The notes beneath the pieces were generated by a model that saw nothing but the letters and a program-made list of their open reading frames with translations, was not told the DNA's origin and searched no databases. From positions 1 to 64,000 of the forward strand of contig NZ_JXMU01000015.1 of the NCBI RefSeq assembly GCF_001293565.1: a stretch of DNA of 64,000 nt, given 5' to 3'. This document shows, piece after piece, positions 34,764-43,800 of the stretch (within the stretch, counting starts at the first letter, position 1; each line of letters begins with the position of its first letter). The translations under genes and the position numbers were made by a program. The stretch comes from Ahrensia marina (GTDB lineage: Bacteria; Pseudomonadota; Alphaproteobacteria; Rhizobiales; Rhizobiaceae).

Positions 34764-36230
34764 GTGCAAAGGTTGAATAGTTTGGCTTCTCTGACTTCAC
34801 TGGGAGATGAAGCGCTTATCGCGCTGGATACAATTTCCGAACGTGCCACCGGTCTTTTCTATCCCAATATAAGATTGGGCGTAACGGGCCTTTCGAGAGC
34901 AGGCAAATCCGTCTTTATCTCAGCCTTGGTTCACAACCTTATACATGGCGGTCGACTGCCGCTGTTTGAACCTGCCCATAACAACCGGATAGCAAAAGCC
35001 TATCTCGAGCCACAGCCCGATGATGGGGTGCCGCGTTTTGCCTATGAAAAACATGTCGAAGACCTGATTAAAAATCAGGTTTGGCCTGAATCAACACGCG
35101 CGGTCTCCCAATTGCGCCTAACAATTGAATATGAGACTGCCTCAGGATGGGGCCGCTGGTTTTCGGGCAACAAGCTTCATTTGGATATTGTTGATTACCC
35201 CGGCGAATGGCTTTTGGACCTTCCCCTTCTCGGCAAGGATTTTGCGACATTCTCGCGCGAAGCCATTGTGCGCGCAAAAAGCGAAAAAAGAACCGAAATC
35301 GCCAAAGAATTCCTCGGCCTAGCGGACAAACTTGAATCAAATGCTCAAGCTGATGAAACCGCTGTCAGAGAACTGTCGGACAGCTTTAAAACCTATTTGG
35401 CCAATTGCCGTAACGATGAGCTTGCCCTTTCCACCCTACCGCCCGGCCGTTTTTTGATGCCCGGTGATATGGAAGGTTCGCCTGCTTTGACTTTCGCCCC
35501 GCTCCTCGGAGTCACGGACCGCGCTGAACCCGGCTCCATTCAGGCGATGATGGAGCGTCGCTATGAAGCCTATAAGTCGTTGGTCGTTAAACCGTTCTTC
35601 CGTGAACATATCACGCGCCTTGACCGCCAGATCGTGTTGATTGACGCAATGCAGGCCATCAACGCCGGTCCGGAAGCTGTGGCCGATCTGGAGCGGGCAC
35701 TGGTCGAGATTATGAGTTGTTTCAGACCGGGCGCTGGTAATCTACTCACCTCACTCTGGCAACGCCGTATAGACAAGATATTGGTGGCAGCAACCAAAGC
35801 CGACCATTTGCATCATGAAAGCCATGACCGGTTAGAGGCTGTCGTCGACAGGCTGGTCAAAAACGTGACGGTTTCAGCCGGTTTTGCCAATGCTTCTATA
35901 GAAACGGTTGCCATGGCCGCAGTGCGCGCCACCCGCGAAGCGACGATTGAAGATGACGGGGATAAATTACCCGTCGTCGTGGGCGTGCCCGCAAAAGGCG
36001 AATGTATTGGCGATGACGTTTTTGACGGGATACGTCAGACCGCCGTATTTCCGGGCGATTTACCGGACGATCCGGAGCTTTTGTTTAAAATGGAAAGCCT
36101 GCCTGAACAGCGTTTTGTCCGGTTTAAACCGCCCAAGCTTGAGAAAACAGCCGAAGGGGTGACCTTGTCATTGCCGCATATACGACTTGATAAAGCATTG
36201 CAGTTTCTTTTGGGGGACCGCCTCCAATGA
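34764..36230 (+). CDS. ycjX: YcjX-family P-loop NTPase
   Basis: The protein (488 residues from GTG 34764) has a P-loop in GLSRAGKSVFISAL, a DxxG-like VDYPGEW and a late KxD-type KADHL, fitting the YcjX (DUF463) GTPase-like family. In enterobacteria ycjX and ycjF lie in the phage-shock regulon; here no psp genes are seen. It overlaps ycjF by four bases. The start is not certain: TTG 34779 or thereabouts is another candidate. Confidence 0.88.
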   Translation: MQRLNSLASLTSLGDEALIALDTISERATGLFYPNIRLGVTGLSRAGKSVFISALVHNLIHGGRLPLFEPAHNNRIAKAYLEPQPDDGVPRFAYEKHVEDLIKNQVWPESTRAVSQLRLTIEYETASGWGRWFSGNKLHLDIVDYPGEWLLDLPLLGKDFATFSREAIVRAKSEKRTEIAKEFLGLADKLESNAQADETAVRELSDSFKTYLANCRNDELALSTLPPGRFLMPGDMEGSPALTFAPLLGVTDRAEPGSIQAMMERRYEAYKSLVVKPFFREHITRLDRQIVLIDAMQAINAGPEAVADLERALVEIMSCFRPGAGNLLTSLWQRRIDKILVAATKADHLHHESHDRLEAVVDRLVKNVTVSAGFANASIETVAMAAVRATREATIEDDGDKLPVVVGVPAKGECIGDDVFDGIRQTAVFPGDLPDDPELLFKMESLPEQRFVRFKPPKLEKTAEGVTLSLPHIRLDKALQFLLGDRLQ

Positions 36231-37333
36231 GCAAACCTTCTGATCCACGCAAACCGCGCGCCTTTTCCGTTGATGCGGAAAACACTCGAAAAGCTGCGGC
36301 CAAAACAGAAAAAGCAAAGCCGAAACCGCGAAAACCCCGTTCTATACCGGCCTCACCGACACTAAACTTCGAGAAGACCGATGAAGCGTTCTTCGCTGCG
36401 GAAGAGCGCGGTGAACTGGACGCCTTGGCACCGCCACCGCAAAAGCGCTTGAAAAGGAGCCGCATCAAATTTAGCGCGATAGCGCTTGCCGCGCTCGGCT
36501 TTCTTATATCTGCCTCTATAGGGCTCTGGCTTGAAAGCCTGATTACGGATTTGGCCTCACAAAACATCTGGCTTGGCCGCGCAGCAATGATCGCCACCGC
36601 CCTGTTTGTGCTTGGCGTTTTTGCTTTTGCCATACGCGAACTGCTCGGCATCTGGAAGATTCGTTCCATTTCCAAATTGCGCGAGCGGATTGAAACCGCC
36701 ATTTCGGAAAACAAACCAAAAGAAATCAACAACGTAACCAAAGAACTTGAATCACATTTTGAGAACCATCCAAAGACAGCGCATGGCCGCAGCGTTTTGC
36801 AAAGCTACAAAAACGAGATTATGGACGCGCAGGATCGCTACAACCTGACCGAACGTGAATTGCTTGCTGGCCTAGACCGTGAGGCACGGCAGATTGTCAT
36901 GAACTCTGCCAAAAGAGTATCTGTTGTCACGGCGGTCTCTCCGCGCGCACTCGTCGATATCGGTTATGTTCTTTATGAAAACATACGATTGATACGGGTC
37001 ATGTGCGAACATTATGGCGGCCGCAGTGGCGTTGTCGGTACAGTCAGCCTCTTGCGCCGAGTCATCGCCCATCTGGCCGTTACCGGTTCCATTGCCATTG
37101 GTGATGGCATCATCCAGCAACTTTTAGGGCATGGTCTGGCCGCCAAACTGTCTGCACGTCTGGGCGAAGGCGTCATTAACGGCCTTATGACTGCGCGGGT
37201 TGGCTTGTCAGCAATCGATGTTTGCCGCCCGGCCCCGTTTCACGCCCTAGAAAGGCCCAGAATCTCGGATTTTGCCTCCACGCTCGCATCGGTAAACACC
37301 GTAAAGCCGCAACAGGACACGGTAAATAAATAG
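36227..37333 (+). CDS. ycjF: YcjF-family inner-membrane protein (TIGR01620/DUF697)
   Basis: The 368-residue protein has a basic, low-complexity N-terminus (1-80, many Lys, Pro and Ala), two membrane helices (about 82-105 and 120-145) and a C-terminal DUF697 region with further hydrophobic helices (VGTVSLLRRVIAHLAVTGSIAIGDGIIQQLLGHGLA). It is the usual partner of YcjX and the two genes overlap as ATGA. Function is unknown; a membrane stress role is inferred from the family. Confidence 0.88.
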   Translation: MSKPSDPRKPRAFSVDAENTRKAAAKTEKAKPKPRKPRSIPASPTLNFEKTDEAFFAAEERGELDALAPPPQKRLKRSRIKFSAIALAALGFLISASIGLWLESLITDLASQNIWLGRAAMIATALFVLGVFAFAIRELLGIWKIRSISKLRERIETAISENKPKEINNVTKELESHFENHPKTAHGRSVLQSYKNEIMDAQDRYNLTERELLAGLDREARQIVMNSAKRVSVVTAVSPRALVDIGYVLYENIRLIRVMCEHYGGRSGVVGTVSLLRRVIAHLAVTGSIAIGDGIIQQLLGHGLAAKLSARLGEGVINGLMTARVGLSAIDVCRPAPFHALERPRISDFASTLASVNTVKPQQDTVNK

Positions 37334-37420
37334 TTCGGGTTCTGCCGAAAAAAAACGATGCGTTAACCATTCGCGTTCATCATTGGACGATATTTCCAAT
37401 CCAGTCGGGAAGAGTTTTCA

Positions 37421-37954
37421 ATGTTTGTTCGTCTTGTTGCTTCGTGCCTATCTATTGCTGCCATTGCTACAACCAGCCTACCGGCACATGCTGACACCGC
37501 ACGCGATGCAAAATTTCTAAACAAGATTGAAGGTTCCTGGCGTGGCCCGGGCGAAATTGTTGCGGGCAAATATAAGGGCACTAAATTTACCTGCTCCCTT
37601 GATGGCTCAACACCGGCAAAAACTCTTGGCATGTCGCTGAAAGGCGAGTGCCGTGTAGGTATTTTCAGCCAGAAAATGGAAGCAACGGTCACCCGCAAAG
37701 GCAAGACCTATAAAGGGTCATTTCTCGATGGCGCATTGGGCGAAGGCCTTGATGTCACAGCCGGTAATGTGACACGCGACCGGATTGTCCTGACTCTGAA
37801 ACGCAAAGAGTTGAACGGCGCAATGCTTGCCCGCCTTGCAAACGACAACAAGTTGAATGTTACGGTTTCAGTGCGTGTGGGAGAAGACCTTGTGCCGGTT
37901 ATCGGCATGAGCCTCAACCGCATCGACAACATGGCTGTCGGCTCTATCAAATAG
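37421..37954 (+). CDS. Exported conserved hypothetical protein (177 aa)
   Basis: The protein starts with a Sec signal (MFVRLVASCLSIAAIATTSL, cleavage near PAHAD at about residue 25). The mature part of about 150 residues has alternating polar and hydrophobic strands (GSWRGPGEI, FTCSLDGSTP, LKGECRVGIFSQKM) and looks like a small beta-rich periplasmic domain with two cysteines that could form a disulfide. I do not recognise the function. Its end overlaps the folK stop region by eight bases on the opposite strand. Confidence 0.75.
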   Translation: MFVRLVASCLSIAAIATTSLPAHADTARDAKFLNKIEGSWRGPGEIVAGKYKGTKFTCSLDGSTPAKTLGMSLKGECRVGIFSQKMEATVTRKGKTYKGSFLDGALGEGLDVTAGNVTRDRIVLTLKRKELNGAMLARLANDNKLNVTVSVRVGEDLVPVIGMSLNRIDNMAVGSIK

Positions 37955-38483
37955 GCAGCGTCAGTTCTTCTGAAGCGATCTCGATATCACTGGTGTCAAG
38001 CTTTCCGGCATAGTCAGCAACTTTGCGCCCTGCAACCACACGATCTGGCGCAACATCCATTAACGGTACGATGACGAAGGATCGCTCTGCCATACGTGGG
38101 TGCGGTACGGTCAAACGCTCGGTTTCGATCGATGAATTGCCGTAAACCAGCAAATCAAGATCCAGCGTTCTTGGCCCCCAACGCATATCGCGCACCCTGC
38201 CCCGCAAACGCTCAATGGATAATAGTTCGTCTAGCAAGGCCTCAGGCATCAATGAAGTTTTGACCTCGGCACATGCATTAAAAAACCAGTCCTGATCAGT
38301 CACACCCCAAGGTGGTGTCTTGTACACTTTGGAAATTCTGGTCACGCGGCACTGCGCGTTGCTATGTAAAGTATCAATAGCGAACTGCATAGAAGCACAG
38401 ACATCGCCGACATTACCGCCCAGCCCGATCAGCGCCGATTCTTCAACGTGATTAAGGTTTATAGACAACGCGAACCTCGACAT
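37947..38483 (-). CDS. folK: FolK: HPPK (pterin pyrophosphokinase)
   Basis: FolK transfers pyrophosphate from ATP to 6-hydroxymethyl-dihydropterin before FolP acts. Motifs include ALIGLGGNVGD, SKVYKTPPWGVTDQDWFFNACAEV and RWGPRTLDLDLLVYG with the metal-binding DLDLD. The coding start overlaps folB. ATG 38483 gives 178 residues, but TTG 38468 has GAGG six bases upstream and may be the real start. Gene order folP-folB-folK is common in Rhizobiales. Confidence 0.9.
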   Translation of the reverse strand: MSRFALSINLNHVEESALIGLGGNVGDVCASMQFAIDTLHSNAQCRVTRISKVYKTPPWGVTDQDWFFNACAEVKTSLMPEALLDELLSIERLRGRVRDMRWGPRTLDLDLLVYGNSSIETERLTVPHPRMAERSFVIVPLMDVAPDRVVAGRKVADYAGKLDTSDIEIASEELTLPI

Positions 38484-38814
38484 AATCCAATACGCCGGGC
38501 ACGGGTGCATTGGGTTTGCGCACCGTAATATCAGCCTGTTTGATTTGCGGAAATTCATCACATAGAGATTTTCCGATCTCCAGAGCGATGGCTTCGATCA
38601 AATAGCGCCGCTCGCCTGCAATAATTTTTTCAATCTCGATAAATGCACGCCCGTAATCCACTGTGCCGTCAATCGAGTCATTCTCAAGCGCGTTGCCCGG
38701 ATCAACCTGCAAAACAGCATCGACGTAAAAGCGCTGACCAAGAAACTCCTCCTGATCATAGACCCCGTGACGCGCAAAAAATGCGCAGTTTTTCATGCGG
38801 ATTTCATATATCAA
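38452..38814 (-). CDS. folB: FolB: dihydroneopterin aldolase
   Basis: FolB cleaves dihydroneopterin to 6-hydroxymethyl-dihydropterin and glycolaldehyde. The 120-residue protein has the typical start KNCAFFARHGVYDQEEFLGQ with the catalytic Glu, TVDYGRAF, and ends with the lysine motif VRKPNAPVPG. It lies 12 bases after folP and its end overlaps folK. Confidence 0.92.
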   Translation of the reverse strand: MIYEIRMKNCAFFARHGVYDQEEFLGQRFYVDAVLQVDPGNALENDSIDGTVDYGRAFIEIEKIIAGERRYLIEAIALEIGKSLCDEFPQIKQADITVRKPNAPVPGVLDYVEVRVVYKP

Positions 38815-38826
38815 GATTCAAGCCTC

Positions 38827-39687
38827 TCATGATGGGCGTTGACCCGAAGCGATCAAAGCATCGGCAAGCTTTAATGCATCGGCATTCACATTTATATCAT
38901 GTACGCGGAATATTGCAGCGCCGTTTTTTCGCAAAAGCGCTGTCGTTGCAGCCGTTGCCATATCGCGGTCTTGCGCTTGACGACCGGTTATCGTGCCTAA
39001 GAACCGTTTGCGGCTGGTCCCGATGAGAAACGGAAAGCCTAAAACATGCAATTCAGCAAAACGGTTCATAAGCTCGATATTGATTTCAGCGGTCTCTTTG
39101 CCAAATCCAAATCCGGGATCGAGCATGATCTGGTTCTCATTCAAACCCGCCTGCTCCGCGATTTTGAGAGAGCGCCCGAAAAACTGTTTCTGGTCCTCGA
39201 TAACATCGCTCAAAACATCACGGCCGCGGTTCGTGTGCATGATCACGATACCGGCGCCATATTCGGTGGCAACACGGGCAATGTCCGGCTCTTTCTGCAA
39301 ACCCCAGACATCATTGACGATGTGAGCGCCGGCAGCCAAGCCTTTTTCAGCGGTGGATGCCCGATAGGTATCAAGAGAAATCAATGTTTCGGGCGCTGCT
39401 GCAATAATGGCTTCAAGTGCAGGAATAAGGCGCGCCTGTTCCTCATCACCATCAACAGGGTCAGCGTTGGGCTTGGTGCTTTCGGCGCCAATATCAATGA
39501 TTGTCGCGCCGTCATTGGCCAATTTTACCGCCTGGGTTGCGGCAGATTGCGGATCGGCAAATTTCCCGCCATCTGAAAAACTGTCCGGTGTCACATTCAC
39601 GACACCCATCAGATGCCCCAGCGGACCGAGCGTTATGGTTCGGTCCGATGCAAGGTGCCATTGTCTTTTACGGAACGGGTCAAGCAT
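38827..39687 (-). CDS. folP: FolP: dihydropteroate synthase
   Basis: FolP joins pterin pyrophosphate and p-aminobenzoate. The 286-residue protein shows MGVVNVTPDSFSDGG (pyrophosphate loop), IDIGAESTKP, NDVWGLQ, LDPGFGFGKE and the SRKRFLG motif, all in the expected order. It is the target of sulfonamides; no residues here can be called resistant by eye. It is 28 bases downstream of the ferredoxin gene on the same strand. Confidence 0.94.
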   Translation of the reverse strand: MLDPFRKRQWHLASDRTITLGPLGHLMGVVNVTPDSFSDGGKFADPQSAATQAVKLANDGATIIDIGAESTKPNADPVDGDEEQARLIPALEAIIAAAPETLISLDTYRASTAEKGLAAGAHIVNDVWGLQKEPDIARVATEYGAGIVIMHTNRGRDVLSDVIEDQKQFFGRSLKIAEQAGLNENQIMLDPGFGFGKETAEINIELMNRFAELHVLGFPFLIGTSRKRFLGTITGRQAQDRDMATAATTALLRKNGAAIFRVHDINVNADALKLADALIASGQRPS

Positions 39688-39715
39688 AGCCGCCCCTCAC
39701 TTGATTATAAGAAAA

Positions 39716-40036
39716 TCAGGCTTGACGTTCAGGGACATGCACAACAAGTCCGTCAAGATCATCCGTCATTTTTACCTGACAGGATAGACGCGACGTTGGC
39801 TTCTGCTCATAGGCAAAATCAAGCATATCTTCTTCCATCACGTCGGGCGCGCCAACCTTTTCGCTCCATGAATCATCAATGTAAACGTGGCATGTGGCAC
39901 AGGCACAAGCACCGCCGCACTCTGCTTCCACGCCTGGAACAGAATTTTTGACAGCATTTTCCATCACCGTTGAACCGCTGGCGACATCCAGTTCAAACTT
40001 AGTGCCATCAAAGGCGACGATCGTTAGCTTCGGCAT
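39716..40036 (-). CDS. 2Fe-2S ferredoxin (adrenodoxin type)
   Basis: This 106-residue electron carrier has the cluster cysteines C40, C46, C49 and C86 in CGGACACATC and RLSCQV, the adrenodoxin spacing. Such FdxB-type ferredoxins serve cytochrome P450 systems or ISC cluster assembly; no isc genes are near, so the partner is open. It lies upstream of folP on the same strand. Confidence 0.9.
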   Translation of the reverse strand: MPKLTIVAFDGTKFELDVASGSTVMENAVKNSVPGVEAECGGACACATCHVYIDDSWSEKVGAPDVMEEDMLDFAYEQKPTSRLSCQVKMTDDLDGLVVHVPERQA

Positions 40037-40154
40037 GATTTCTCCAACTGATAACCCTTGCGCGTCTATGCGCGCTTAACCTCTAGGCTGCGGACTTAGC
40101 CTTTAGCTGTTAATTGTCAAGTATTGCTATTTTGCTGCCAGCACCTTGTGACGA

Positions 40155-40538
40155 TTAGCGCAAGAGCGAGGAAATATAGTCACAGGTGATATTTACTTCC
40201 GCAACCAGCGAAGAAACATAAGCCGCCTCTGAGGGATGATCTTCAAGATCACCGGCACAATTTGCAACATTAAAGGCACCAACTGCGCGGGCGGCACCTT
40301 TTAGATTATGGGCAGCAAGCTTGCGCGCATCGCAATCGCACCCCTGCTCCATTTCACGGGCCAGCTTGTGAGCCTGTTTAAGGAAAATCTGGAGGACTTC
40401 TTCTTCCAGGCCGCGATTGCCGCCTGTTTGGCGGGCCAAATGAACCAAATCAACGGGGCGCGACCGCGCCTCCAATTGTGATTCTCCCGCAGGAGAGGAG
40501 AACACCGGATGTTCGGCATTTAAAACTGCTTGTCCCAT
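40155..40538 (-). CDS. Hpt domain phosphotransfer protein
   Basis: From ATG 40538 (AAAGG seven bases upstream) the 127-residue protein carries an Hpt helix with likely phospho-accepting H77 in LAAHNLKGAARAVGAFN. It would relay phosphate between a hybrid kinase and a response regulator. No cognate kinase or regulator is adjacent, although CckA lies 8 kb away. An in-frame GTG at 40568 would add ten residues. It is divergent from the GPR-like gene. Confidence 0.85.
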   Translation of the reverse strand: MGQAVLNAEHPVFSSPAGESQLEARSRPVDLVHLARQTGGNRGLEEEVLQIFLKQAHKLAREMEQGCDCDARKLAAHNLKGAARAVGAFNVANCAGDLEDHPSEAAYVSSLVAEVNITCDYISSLLR

Positions 40539-40856
40539 ATCAACACCTTTTTTGCACGCTGTACACAACCACTCCCGATTTTAAGCGTGCCAGAAACTCC
40601 TACCCGACAAGTTAACAAAACAGGCGGATTTGCAGGATTTTCGGCACAAAATGATAAATGTTTGTCGGGCGTGTTAACTTTATATTTAAACTTTTAGTGG
40701 TTTCGCGATTCAATTGTTTATTTCACGCGCCTGTATCGATACGATACGGGCAAAGCGTGCTGACACCCTAATTGTGCCTTTTTATGGGCATTTAGGCTGA
40801 AGACCAGCAAATAATAATTGAGTATGCGTACAGGCCTTCTGGCCGAGTGAGGCGAA
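40539..40856. promoter_or_regulatory. Divergent region upstream of the GPR-like gene
   Basis: This 318-base gap has no gene. It contains an imperfect 21-base dyad (40730-40750, CCTGTATCG-ATA-CGATACGGG), a long-range inverted repeat CCCGACAA (40603-40610) / TTGTCGGG (40662-40669), two GTTAAC stretches near those arms, and one GATTC site (40707-40711) of the type methylated by CcrM. The ribosome binding site GAGGCGAA stands just before ATG 40857. Together these suggest cell-cycle-linked control, which is inference. Confidence 0.5.
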
Positions 40857-43800
40857 ATGGCAGTTAAGAAGAATGACCTAACAGATCTCGATCTGGACAT
40901 GGAAGAAGCTCTTCAAAATGCACTGGATGAAGACCTAGACGACGATCTGGACTTGGATCTCGATTCAGAACTTTCACTTGATGATTTTGAAAATCAGGTG
41001 GCTGAAGCTGCAAACGAGCTAAAAAATGACACCAAGCCTGCTGACGAACCGGCAGCGCAGACAGCAGCGCCAGCCGCTGCTGCGTCGACGATTGCGCCTA
41101 CTTCATCTTTCCGCCCTGCCAATGATGATGATGCTGAACGCGAATACGCGCAAATGATCGCGCGTCTTAATAATAAGCCTGCCAGCTCGTCATATATTGT
41201 CGCCACCTTTGTAAGCCTTCTTTGGGCGGCAGGCGGCATATTCTTGGCGCACTCACTTTATGCTCCTGAAATTTGGCAGGTGGGAAGTCTTCAGGAACTT
41301 CGGGCGATCCCCGGAGCGCTTGCCGTATTGGTCGGTACACTTGTTCCTATCTTCATGTTCTTTGCATTTGCGATCATGATTCGCCGCGCACAGGAAATGC
41401 GCATGACGGCGCGCTCTATGAGCGAAATTGCATTCCGTCTTGCCGCGCCTGAAAAAATGGCTTCTGACCGTGTGGCCACGGTGGGTCAGGCGATTCGCCG
41501 TGAAGTTGCTGCGATGGGTGAAGGCATCGAGCGCACCGTTGCCCGCGCTTCCGAACTTGAAGCATTGATGCAAACCGAAGTGAACGAGCTTGAGCGTTCT
41601 TATTCTGACAATGAAGTCCGCGTTCGCTCGCTTTTGACTGATCTTGGTAATGAGCGCGAAGGGATTGTCACCCACGCCGAACGTTTGCGCGCCTCCATTT
41701 CCGGTGCGCATGAAGAGCTGCGCGACGAACTGACCAGCGCAGCCGATGTTATCCGTGAAAATGTGCTGAATGCCTCAACACAGCTTACGATGGCGCTTAA
41801 CCAGTCCGGTGAGCAGCTTGTCAGCCGCATCAATGAAAGCGGCGGCGAGATCAACCAGTCTATCGCACAGCGTTTGCAGGAGGTTTCCGGAAACCTGCTT
41901 TCTTCTGGCGAAACATTTGCAAGCTTGCTCGATACACGCATTGCGACCCTGCAATCAGAAACAGACAGTGCAAGCCAGCGCCTTGCAGAAGCGCTTGAAG
42001 CACGTTCATCTTCAATGGTTTCCCTTATTGGTGGCGCGACAGAATCCATGACAAGCGAGTTCGATACCCGCATGGCCGACATGGAGCGCATCCTGAATGA
42101 GCGCGGAACGTCACTTCTTAACGAGTTCCAGACTCGCGTGGAAGCAGTCAATACCGGCACAGACCGTCTTGACGGTGCTCTGGATTCACGGGCACGTCAG
42201 CTTAACGAAACATTGCTCGAACGCACACGTGCAATTGCCGAAACAATGACAAGTGGTGCGGAGAATTTCTCTTCCCGCGTTGGCGAGCAGGCGGCAAGCA
42301 TTACAACATCACTGTCTGCTGAACTAGAAAGCCGCGCGGCTGCATTTACCGAAAAGCTGAATGCGGTATCCGCCATGATGACAGAACAGTCAGATTCGTT
42401 TTTGCAGCGTGCTGATGAAAAGACACAAGCCATTTACGGTGCGGTTGATCATACCGCTGCCAAGATTAGCGACCGTCTTGAAGAAAGTAAAAATGCGCTT
42501 GAGCAAACGCTGGAACAGCGCGGCGCGCAGCTTGATTCTTCGCTTACAACACGTACCGCAGCATTGACGGCAAAGGCCGAACAATTTGCGCAAACAGCAG
42601 ATGAGCGCGCCCGTGCCATCGAAACAGCTGCCGATCAAACAACAGCACGGCTTGCTTCATCGCTCAGCGCTCAGGCCTCAAAGCTCGACGAGACCATGCA
42701 GGCAAGCGCCTCTGATTTCGATGCGAAGCTTTCTGCACAGGCACAAAATCTTGACCGCAAGGCAGATGAACTGGCGGCCCGTGTAGAAGCGGCCACATCC
42801 AATACAGTGAATAAAATTGACGAAACGTCGGAAAACCTGATGTCGCGTCTTGATGAGAAAACACAAGCTATCTACGGCTCTGTTCAGCATACAGCCGAAA
42901 AACTGACCAATGCACTTGCCGGCCAAACCGGCGGAATGGATGCCAAAGTTGAGGAGTTGGCTGCGCGGTTCAAACGCGTTACGGAGGAAACCTACAGCCG
43001 CATCGACACAGATGGCCGCAACTTCCTGGCCCAGCTTGATGAAAAAGCCGGTGCGATTAGCGGTTCCATTGGCCACAATAGTGCAAAATTCAGTGAAACC
43101 ATTGATTCTCAAAGCGCAACGATTGAGGAAAAACTGGCGCTGCTGGACGCACGCCTCACCGCGATTTCCGAAGCGACAACGCAGCGCATTGAAGAAACAT
43201 CTTCCGGCTTCATTTCTCAGCTTGATGCCCGCACCAATGCAATCTACGGCGCTGTAGACCGGACAACCGAACGTCTCGGCTCTGCCTTGAGCGCCCCTGC
43301 TGATGATCTTGAAGCAAAAGGCGCAAAACTTGGCGAACGCCTCAGCGCCATTGCCATGGAGATGTCCGCACTGGTGGAACAGCGCACAGCCGCTGCTGTT
43401 GATTCAGTTCAGGCAAGCACCTCCGCGCTTGATCAAACTTTCGCAACTCAGTCCGGTATCGTGAGCGAACGTACCGAAACCATGGAAAAAGCACTGACCA
43501 TGGGTGTCGATAACGTCAGACGCACATTGGAAGAAAGCGCAGGTAAACTGGCCGCGACATTGCGTGACAAAGTTACGGAATCACGGCGCGAAATCGAAGA
43601 AGAAGCGAACCGCATCGCTCAGATGTCCAGCGACAATGCAGAAGGCATGTCTGAACGCATCGCCGCTGTTCTTCGTGACCATCAGCAGAGCCTGACAGCG
43701 GAGATTTCCCGCTATGAAGGACAGATCGAAGAGCGCACCAAAGAGCTTAATGCTATCTTGGACAATTCGGCCAAGCCGCTTGTTGATCGCCTGACGGATA

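Noticed and set aside
40672-40690. CtrA full site (TTAA-N7-TTAA) upstream of the GPR-like gene
   Set aside because: The two TTAA elements are separated by eight bases, not seven, so the match is imperfect; only noted as a possible half-site.
42411-43260. Recent tandem DNA duplication within the GPR-like gene
   Set aside because: The four protein repeats are diverged and irregularly spaced at the DNA level, so they are old repeats, not a recent or assembly-made duplication.
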